64,000 nt of DNA. It comes from Undaria pinnatifida (lineage: Eukaryota > Sar > Phaeophyceae > Laminariales > Alariaceae). The first letter of the stretch is position 1, and each line of letters begins with the position of its first letter. The notes under the pieces are model-generated. The model had not been told where the DNA came from. It worked only from the letters and a program-made list of their open reading frames with translations, and ran no database searches. This document shows, piece by piece, positions 40,883 to 51,800 of the stretch. Position numbers and translations under genes: made by a program. The stretch lies in the NCBI GenBank assembly GCA_012845835.1, contig JABAKD010000014.1, forward strand, positions 5,255,896 through 5,319,895. Reading direction: 5' to 3'.

Positions 40883-43800
40883 GTAGGCTACAACAGCATC
40901 AGATCACCATAATTTATCTGGGCTGTCCTTACAGCAGTAGGATCACAAATACATACCTTCCTTATTTCCGATACTACACCTTATTTCCGATACTACACCC
41001 GAATCAATTACATTGCAATATAGCTCATGCTCTATCTGCCGTAAGGATGCGGGCGAACGCACGGGGGTGCAAAATGCAAAAAAAATCATCCGCCCCTTGC
41101 GTCACCCTGCCTCCGAAGGGGAAGCTTGTACCTATTACTGTGACCAATTGGTACGTGAAAGTGTCGATCGATACCTATTGTTTGGCCAAAAAGTATGTGA
41201 AATGGTCGATCGATATCTATTGCTATGAGCAGTAGGTAAAAAGCCCTGCAGACTGCCACTATTAATACTGATTGTCCCCATCTGTGCCAAGCGATTTTGC
41301 AGGTGCAACAGCCGGAAACCGGCACTTTAGAGGAACAACTACGTTACGTGGGCGTCATTGTACGTTGTAACCCCCCCTCTCCCCCCCCTGTGTACTTCCT
41401 TCCCTAGGTCGAACTCCTTGTGAGGTGCCAGGATATGGGTGACTGTCGGGATTTTTCGAACGAGCTCGTTAAGGTCGCCGGGATCCCACTGCTGTGTACC
41501 GGTGGGCATGGGGACGTTCAGAGTATGGAATGCCTCCAGGGGTGTTTCTGGTAGGGTATATACTCAAGGATACCCGAGTACCAAACCTGGTTGTTATGAT
41601 CATACCCGGGTATATACCCGGGTATCTCCGGGGCATGTACCCTACTAAATACGCTCTTGCGGGCGTGGGAATATTCAGAGTAAGGAATCGTTCCAAGCGT
41701 GTGTCTTGTAGCATATACACTCAAGGGTACACGGGTACCAAACCTGGATGGTACTATCATACCCGGGTATATACCCGGGTATCTACGGAGAGAGTACCCT
41801 GCTAAACACCCCTTGTGGGCATGCGGTGGTTCAGAGTAAGGAACCCTTCCAAGGGCGTGTCTAGCAGGTGTATACTATTTTTACCAAAACTGATTGTGGT
41901 TACTCGTATAATACCCGGGTAGATACTCGAGTTTATACCCGGGTGTCTCCGAAGAATGTACCCTAGTGAACACACCCTTGTGGACACGGGGTGGTTCAGA
42001 GTAATGCTTCCAAGCGTGTTTCTAGTAGGGTATGTATTGTGGGGTACCCGGGTCCCAAACCTGGTTGTCATGATAATACCCTGGTAGATATGTACACGGG
42101 TCCAGAAATGTACCGTACTAAGGACACCGTGATGGATATGGGGTGGTTGAGAATAATGCAAAGCTTCCAAGGGTACCTGGTATATATTAACCAAGTACCA
42201 AACCTAGCTGTTATGATCTTTTCTGTGTGTATACCCGGATATCTCCAGATAATGTACCCTACTAGACACCCTTGTGGGCATGGGGTGGTTCAGCGTAAGA
42301 GATGCTCCCAAGCGTGTGTCTAGTAGAGTGTATACTCTGAAGTAACCGGGTACCATACCTGGTTGTGATGATCATATCCGGGTATTCATACCCGTGTGGA
42401 TACCCGACTATCTCCAGAAGTATCTCCAGAAAACGTACTCTACTAAACACCCATTCATGGGTATGAGGTGGTTCAGAATAAGGAATGCTTCCAAGGGTGT
42501 GTCTAGAGTATATGCTCAAGGGTAACCGGGTACCAAATCCGGTTGCTACGATAATACCCGGGTATATACACAGGTATCCCCAGAAAATGTGCTCAGCTAA
42601 ACACACGCTTGGTGGCATGGGGCGGTTCAGAGTAGTGACGCGTGCTACAATAGAGGTATCACTTTTCGTCTGAAATGGTTTCTGACTGGCGGGGCTCCTT
42701 AACCCAAAATGGTCGGAAATAGGCATTTTTTTTGTTCATTGTTCTCGTTGTGTATCTAGGCCATTTTTGTTTTATCCAGCAGCATTTTTTTTTCTTCTCC
42801 AAATCAGTATTTGGGAGAGGTCCCTTAAGCTCCCAAATTCTGGAACCCTCAGAGAAAAAGTGGTGTATGCACCTCTATCGTAGAAGGGGTCTACCCCCTC
42901 TATCGTAGAAGGGGTCTACCCCGTCTATCGTACAAGGGGTCTACCCCGTCTATCGTAGAAGGGGTCTACCCTCTCTATCGTTGAAGGGGTCTACCCCCTC
43001 TATCGTAGAATGGGTCTACCCCCTCTATCGTAGAAGGGGCCTACCCCCTCTATCGTAGGAGTTTACCCACCTCTATCGTAGCACGCGTCTACAGTAGTGA
43101 ATGCTTCCAATGGTGTGTGTCGTACGGTATTTACTCGGTTTTACCCAGGAAAACCCCCGGGTGTCTCCAAACAACATATTTACCCTACTAATCACACGCT
43201 TGTGGGTATGGGATGGTTCAAAGAAGTGCTTCCAAGGGTGTCTAGTAGGATATATACTCAAGGATCCCCGGGTACCAAACCTATTTGTTAGATCACACTC
43301 GGGGAGATACCGGGGTATGTGATGATACCCGGGTAGATATCCGGGTATGTGAAGCCTGGGTAGATACCCGGGTATCTCCAGAGAGTGTACCCTACTACAA
43401 GTAAACACTCGCTGGAATGGTTTATATGGCAAGGGACTGGAGGTCCCTCTTTGCTGCCGTTTGAGTAGTGCCGGTCGCCCGCTATAGTATCTGTGAAATA
43501 GTTTGGCACAGATGGAAAAAATCGGTCGTGGTAGTATGCGGAGTAGTGCCGGTTGCCGCTACAGTGCCGATATTTCCTGCTGGCGCATACCGGCACTACA
43601 GAGGGGCCACTTTTGTATGTTGGTGCTGACGTTGATATTGGTGTTGTTGGTGATCTGTGGTGTTGAGGTTGGTGCTGGTGTTGGCGTTGATATCGATATT
43701 GATGTTGATATTGACATTGATGGTGATGTTGATGTTGATTGTAGTATCGATTGCGGCACTGGCATCAATGTTGGTGTTGATTTTGGTAATTGTAATTGAC

Positions 43801-45758
43801 TTTTTTTGGTGTGGGTGTTGAAATTGGAATCGCTGTTTGATTATGGTGTTGGCATTTTGTATTGATAATGTTTTCCACATCGGACAGATCACGATCTAGA
43901 TTATTTAGATCCTATGTTTGTCGTTATGATACGTTGTGCGGGATCTGTGTGGTACAGGTCCAACACAGGAAACACGTGGTATCGTTTAGACCATCCGGTT
44001 CTCACCCGGCAACATGATCTGTAGGCAATGCAGATCATATTCATCAGGGATCTGTCTGCCCTGCAAGACATGGATCATGAATAGGGATCTGATCTGCCCG
44101 ACGTGTGTAATGTTTTTTGTTGGTTTTGATGTTGATAGCGATATTGATTTCGATACTGATAGTGATGTTGATGTTGATATTGATAGCGATCTTGATGTTA
44201 GTATTGGTAGTATTGATACTGATGATGGTGTTGATGTGATAGGACGATCGTACCGATTTTGGCGTTCTGAGCGATGTTGATGTTGATCCTGACATTGGTA
44301 TCAATGTTGATGTTGGTTTTGGTTTCGATATTGATGGTGCTGATCTTGAAATCGATATTGATGATGTTGGTGTGATATGGCGATGGTATTATGATGTTGG
44401 TAGCGATGTTGAGGCCGACATTGATATCGATGTTTATGTTGGTTTTGGTTTCGGTATTGATACTGCCATTGACTTCGATTTTGATGTTGATGGGTTGATT
44501 TTGGAACTGATATTCACGTTGATATCGAGGTTGATGTTGAAATGGACATTGACAATGATGTTGTTGTTCCGTCTTGATGGCATCAATTTTGGTATTGGTA
44601 ATGATGCCAACGTTGATCTTGATATCGATGTTGACGTTGTTTTTGTTTTTGATAGTTGTGTTTATGTCAACGTTGATGTCGATATTGATTTTGGGTCTGA
44701 TGTTGACTGCGATGTCGATATTGACCTTGTAATCGATGTTATGGTTGCATTGATATGGATATCGACGATGTAGTTGACGTGATATTATCAATTTTGGTAT
44801 TGATAGCGAAGTGGAGTTGGTGTTGAAGGTGACGTTGATATCGATTTTGGTTCAAATGTTGACAACGGTATTGATGTGGACATTGATGACGATGCTGACT
44901 TTGGAACTGTTATTGACAGTGATGTTGATACCGATATTGAATTTTCTCGATGAAACATAGGTAGGTTGGAGTGCAGCAGTAGCGTGCTGGAGGCGTATTG
45001 GTACTCAATGCCGTACAAGGTTTATGTATGCATGCATGTTTGCTTTTTGCCTATTTTTTCAATGGAGTTTTGTGTTCCATAGTGCCAGGTATGATACGCG
45101 TGGAAATGTGTTGTGTGGTAGCTGTTATGTACTTGTATCTCCCTTTTTCCACCTTTGGTCAATTCTCATCCCGCAGCCGCCGCCGAAGCCGCTGCTTCTG
45201 CGTGAGGTTTTTATTCTGTTTTTATGTTCGTGCTGCTCTTCTTGGCGCTGAGTTTTTCGTTTGTTTGTCTATATGTCGTGTTGCTTTGGCTGGGATGGGC
45301 ACAAGGTATCAGGTACGGCTGTAGGTATGGCACTAGGTGCTGAAGTAGGTGCGGCAAGTACTTTAGGCACAACATTTCACACACATGGGACAGATCACGA
45401 TCTATCCATTGTAGATCATCTAGATCCTATATCGGCCGTTATGATATATTGTGCAGGGCCTGCGTGGCACAGATCCAACCCAGGAAACATGTACTAGGCC
45501 TTTCAGATCACCCGGCTCTCACCCGGCAACATGATCTGTAGGCCATGCAGATCATATACACCAGGGATCTAGCTCCCCTGGAAGGCAAATATAGTGAATG
45601 GGGATCTGATCTGTCCGATGTGCGGCTGCTAGGTATTTCAGTGGGTACCACAGTAGATACAACAGTAGCCACGGCAACAGGCTCAAAAATAGGTACGGCA
45701 GTAGGTGTACCACAGTAGGTCTATGGCAGCAGATGTACGGCGGTTGGTGTTCGCTCGT

Positions 45759-45840
<82 letters not shown>

Positions 45841-48800
45841 ACCTACCTGCCTGCCTGCCTGCCTCCCTGCCTGCCTCCCTGCCTCCCTGCCTCCCTGCCT
45901 GCATGCATGCATGCCTGCATGCCTGTTTGACTGCCTGCTTGCCTGCCCGTCTGCCTGTCCTGTGAGTTGGTTTGTCTCGGGGTTTCGTTGCTTTGTCTTG
46001 TGGGGTTCGGGGTGGGTGTGACCCGAACAACAATCCCAAGTCGACGGGACAAAATGAGATGGGACGGGATGGGATAAGATGGGATAAGATGGGGTGGGAT
46101 ATCGTTTGGTTTTGTGGTTTTGTGGAGGTGGCGGGAGGTGACTCAGGGGGACAATCATCCCCCGTCGACGGGGTGGGATGGGGTGGGTGGGGTGGGGTAG
46201 CGGGAGGTGGGATGGGATGGGATGGGATGGGATGGGATGGGATGGGATGGGATGGGATGGGATGGGTTGGGATGGGGTGGGGTGGGACTGAATGAGATTG
46301 TACGAGATGGGATGGAACATCCTTGGGTTTAGGTAGTTTCTTTTCGTCTTGTGGCGTTCGGCGCGGAAGTGATCCGGGGGGATAACCGTCCCTCGTCGAC
46401 CGGATGGAATGGAATGAAATGGGATGGAGAAAAATTCGAAATCAGGATTCGTGGCGAACGTCACGATTCTCAACAATAATATTGTCACGTTTATTTGTCA
46501 CGATTCCTGACATGCTTTGTGTTCATTAGGAATGACCTGAACTGCCGCCTGTTTGTTGAGGGCATCGCTCTGTAAAAAAGGCCTTAGATGGTGGGCACTG
46601 GGGATGCACGGCGTGTGACTTAATAGGCCTAGTTCTTATGCTTCTGGATTAAGAACAGGGGCCATGTGCCGCAGGTAACTGTGGTTCGGATTTTCTCCAG
46701 CGATGTAAGGGGGGTGTCCGTGCGTCGCCAATTATGCCTGTGCTTGTTAAATCAATTCTTATCAGGTAGGTGGGTGCGCCGACGATGTGTTTTTTGGGCC
46801 AGTACCCTTGACGACAAAGCGAAAAAAAAACGGGAAGGAGGGCGATCATAGTAGGGTCATTCTTACTGAAGCCTTTTTTTTCCAAATCTTCCAACTTTTC
46901 CAATTTTTTTTCAACTTGTATCGAAATACGAAGGCGTTCTGTCGGAAACATTGGATTTTTTAGAAATAGTGCGTGCGAAAAACATGAAAAGCTTAAAACT
47001 TCCAAATTTCCAAAATTTCCGGCACTTTATTTTGATAAAATCCAAGCTTTTGTTTAGGAAAATTTGGAAATTTTTCGACACAGCAGCAGCAGTAGTAGTA
47101 GTTTGCTTCGATGAGACTGACCCCATATTTCATGAGAAATAAAATAAAATGAAAGTCGTGTACCCCTTCTGTGCACCGAGCGAGCACCCATGTTTCGAAG
47201 ACGACTACACACAAGTACCAGTATATGGAATTATCAAAGCTACGGTAGTGGGGGGATACCTCCAATTTCACTACTGGTCAAAGCCAAAAAAGGGTATACC
47301 TCTGATCAAGGTTACTGTAGAAGGGGGGTACCCCCAATTTTCACTACCAGGTCAAAGCCAAAAAAGGGTATATCTCTGATCAAGGCTACGATGGTAGGGG
47401 GGTACCCCCAATTTTCACTACCGGGTCAAAGCCAAAAAAGGGTATACCTCTGATCGAGGCTACGGTAGTAGGGGGGTACTCCCATTTTTCACTACCGGGT
47501 CAAAGCCAAAAAAGGGTATACCTCTGATCAAGGCTACGGTAGTAGGGGGGTACCCCCAATTTTCACTACCAGGTCAAAGCCAAAAAAGGGTATACCTCTG
47601 ATCAAGGCTACGGTAGTAGGGGGTTACCCCCAATTTTCACTACCGGTTCAAAGCCAAAAAAGGGTATACCTCTGATCAAGGCTACGGTAGTAGGGGAGTA
47701 CCCCCATTTTTCACTACCGGGTATGAGCCACTGGCGCGAGTGACTCTGTGTACCTCACTGACGAAAACACGTTCGGCGATTTTTTTTTGGTGCAGCGCGT
47801 AGATCTAACCACATCCCTTTCCGTATGAATATCGAGAATGTTAAACGCAGCACACGAAAGCCTGTGACCGCGAAGAAAACAGGGCCCCGGGGGTCATTCG
47901 CGCGAGTGACAGCGCACCACTGAAAAAAAGTGAAGTGCCCAAAACAACATAGCCCCCCTACCGTAGCATTGGTCTAACGGTAGCCCCCCCCCCAACTTTT
48001 CTTCAACGAAATCGCCGGTTTTGAAACCAGTTCCCGGTCGTATCTCCTGAAATACGGTGTCCCTAGACACCCCGACGTCATCGTTCGATGATAGACCTTT
48101 GCACACAAGAAAATATATGGAGACTTTGTTCTGGTAGTGTCGTTTTCCTTTCCCGTGGTGACCAGCCATGAAACGGTCGTGAAAAAAATATAGCTGATTT
48201 TGGGGGGGGGCTGTCGACGCGTGCTACGATAGAGGTATTAAGGTATACCTTTTTTTGGCGAAAATTGTTTCTGAACGATGGGGCTCTTTAACCCAAAATC
48301 GTCGGAAATGTGCAAAAAAAAAATTGTCATGATTCTCGTCGTGTACGTCGTCGGCAATGGGATTTTTCCTCCGGTGCACATGGCAATTTTGATTTTTCTC
48401 CAAATCAGTTTTTGGGAGAGGTCTTAAGCACCCAAATTGAGGGGTAGTATTAGAAAAAAAGGTGGTGCACCCCTCTATCGTAGCACACGCGTCTACCATA
48501 GAATCAATCTGTTACGATACACCCCTTTTCTCACGACCGGGGACCTGGGCCAGAGTCGCACGAGTAACAACCCTGTACAACCTCACTGAAAAAAACACGT
48601 CATTATTAGGCGATTTGTTTAGCGCAGCGGCGCTACGCTATATACAACCATATCCCAATGGGGATTCATATCGAAAAATAAAAACAGCAGGTGCGCTCAC
48701 GAAAGCCTTTTTACGACCGCAAGGAACGGGGGGGGCGGTCACTCGCAAGAGTGACCCCGAGCCGATTGCAAACAAAAGGGTCCCAAAAAACACCCCCCTC

Positions 48801-51800
48801 TAGACGCTTGCTACGATAGAGGCGCACCACTTTTTTTACTAATACTACAAGTACCCGGTAGTGAAAATTGGGGGTACCCCACTACTACCGTAGCCTTGAT
48901 CAGAGGTATACCCTTTTTTGGCTCAGACCCGGTAGTGAAAATTGGGGGTACCCCCCTATTACCGTAGCCTTGATCAGAGGTATACCCTTTTTTGGCTTTG
49001 ACCCGGTAGTGAAAATTGGGGGTACCCCCCCACTACCGTAGCCTTGATCAGAGGTATACCCTTTTTTGGCTTTGAACTAGTAGTGAAATTGGGGGTACCC
49101 CCTTACTACAATAGCCTTGATCAGAGGTATACCCTTTTTGGGCTTTGACCCGGTAGTGAAAATTGGGGGTATCCCCCCACTACCGTAGCCTTGATCAGAG
49201 GTATACCCTTTTTTGGCTTTGAACTAGTAGTGAAATTGGGGGTACCCCCTTACTACAATAGCCTTGACCAGAGGTATACCCTTTTTTGGCTTTGACCCGG
49301 TAGTGAAAATTGGGGGTACCCCCCCTACTACCGTAGCCTTGATACCGAGGGATTATCGCGAATCACGACACGCATGCTATACGGTAGAGGTGACGCGTGT
49401 GCTACCTACGATAGAGACGAACCACTTTTGTTCTAAGGTTTCCTCAATTTGGGAGCTTGTTTTATAAAGACGCTCTCCCAAAAGACTGATTTGGAGAAAA
49501 CTAAAAACCCTACCGGACATGAAAACTCCCGTGGCCTAGGTGTAGAGCGAGAATCACGCAAAAAAAAATGGCCATTTTCCGACGATTTTGGGTTAAGGAG
49601 CCCCGTCACTCAGAAAACATTTCAGACCAAAAAAAGGGTGTACCTCGTATCGTAGCATGCGTCGGTAGAGGTGCACGCCAACTTTTGTCTTGGGCTCTTC
49701 TCGCTTCGGGGGAGTTCTAGTGATATTTGGCCCATAAACTGATCGTGCGGGGGGGGGGGGGGGGAATGCAACGCTGATGAGCGATCCCGTGGACCTGGGC
49801 ATGTACGAAGCAAGCGTCGTGTGCTCCCCGATAGAGGTCTCACATCCTTTTGATTTCTTTTTTTGTTCCTGAATGACGGGCCTCCTTTTAAAACCCATCT
49901 CACAATCGTCCGAGGAATGTCGTCGTTGCCGTTCTTTTTATCAATCTGAGCTTTTTGTAAACGTAGGATCGTGAATTTTTGCTTTTTATCGGGGTGCAGA
50001 ACCTTCAGTTTCAGTCAAAATCGTTTTTTTTTTCTCGTAGGTTGAGGTAAAAAGGACTGCTTAAGCAAGGCACCGGACAAGGCTACGGCGATGGGGGTAC
50101 TCCCATTTTCCCTGCGGGACTTCACCTAGTCCCACGAGTGACTCTGCACAACATCACGGACGAAAATAATTGACGCGTCCTATACGATAAAGGGTAGCAT
50201 TTTTCGCCTGAAAAATATTTCTGAATGACGGGGCTCCTTAACCCAAAATCGTCGAAAATAGGCATTTTTTTTTGGCGTGGTTCTTGTTGTGTACCTAGGC
50301 CGTGTGATATTTTTTCATCCGGTAGTAGCATTTTTTTTTTTTTTCTTCTCCAAATCTGTTTTTGGGGGAGGTCTTAAGCTCCCAGATTTAGGTACCCTAA
50401 GAAAAAAAAGTGGTTCATCTTTATCGTAGCACGCGTCAATTTAGGAATCTGTTTTGGCACAGCGTAGCTTACCATCCCACTGCGGAGAGTAATATCCCAA
50501 AATTAGAACAGCACGAGAAACTCAACTGGACGCTAGAGGGAACACGGGGGGGTCACTTTCGGCAGTTACCCCGAGCCACCGGGAAAAAGCAGGCCCCAGA
50601 AGTGACCCCCGACGCGTGCTGCGATAGAGGTGCACCACTTTCTTTCTTAATACTACCCCTCAATTTGGGAGCTTAAGACCTCGCCCAAAAACTGATTTGG
50701 AGAAAAAAATAAAGCTGCTATCGGATGAAAAATCCCATGGCCTAGGTACACAACGAGAGTCACGAAAAAGAAAATGGCGTATTTTCCGACGATTTTGGGT
50801 TAAGGAGCCCTGTCATTCAGAAAAATAAATAGCCAAAAAAAAAGTGCTATTTCTATCGTAGCATGCTTCTCCCCTATACCGTAGCCATGTGGTCAGACCC
50901 CAGAAAAAGGAACGGTGTGTACCTCTACCGTCGCACGCGCCATCAATATGCTACGGTGGAGGTGGACCACTTTTTTCTGTGACTCCTCTCACTGTGGGAG
51001 GTTAAGACATGTCCTTCTTAAACCCGAAAACAGATTTGGAGAGGGGGGACAAAAACTGCTACACCCCCCCAGGATGAAAAATCTCACATATCTGGCCCCC
51101 TACAGGTATCCATACACAAACGAAAATATGATTTTTTTTTCATAAAATCAGATTCGGACTACGATTTTTTTTTTTTTTTTGGGGGGGGGTTAACGGGTCC
51201 CGCCGAATTCAGAAAAATCGTTTCAGACAAAAGAAGAGTGGTATATGCATGCACCTTAATAATTATGTCGTAGCACGCGTCGAAAGCCACTCCGATGAGA
51301 GCAACTCCGTCCGCGATGGTGCCGGGTCAAAGAGCCCTTCAACCATTCAGAAAATAGTTCGGCGCAAAAAGTGCTACGAACCTCTATCTCACAGCGCGCG
51401 TCACGAGGCCTTCACAATCTCGCTGGTCTCGGGGTCTTGTCGGGTCGGGTCAGGAGGTTTTTCAAATCTCATGGGCTAGGGTTCGAGTCGCCCTTACCCG
51501 ACTCGACCCGCGAGAAGCGACCCGACATTGTTGGAGAATTGCAACGAACAGAGGATGAAACTAGTTGGTGTCCGCGCGACTTCGTGTGCCGTTCTTACGC
51601 AGACAAACAAGGTGTTGTCGCTAAAACACTAGAAAAAGTGCCAACACGAGATTATTTCGCGCGCATAACAAGGGGACGCTCGGTACGCTATTTGAAGGAT
51701 TGGTAACATGGAAGACCGTGGAGTTTTTGTTGTTGCTTTATTTTGGTATGGAGACACCTCGGATTTGGAAGTGGTCGGCGGGGAGCATATATAGACTATA

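Noticed and set aside
44198..44791. 197-codon Asn/Ile/Thr frame and matching Asp/Val frame
   Set aside because: Translation of the GAT/GTT hexamer tract; no unique sequence.
45721..46488. 255-codon frame of Gln-Ala-Gly-Arg and Pro-Ser-His repeats
   Set aside because: Direct translation of (CTGC)n and (GGGAT)n microsatellites.
47149..47453. Repetitive frames in the 72-bp arrays
   Set aside because: The unit is 72 bp, divisible by three, so frames stay open by chance; they appear on both strands and all three arrays without a start or domain.
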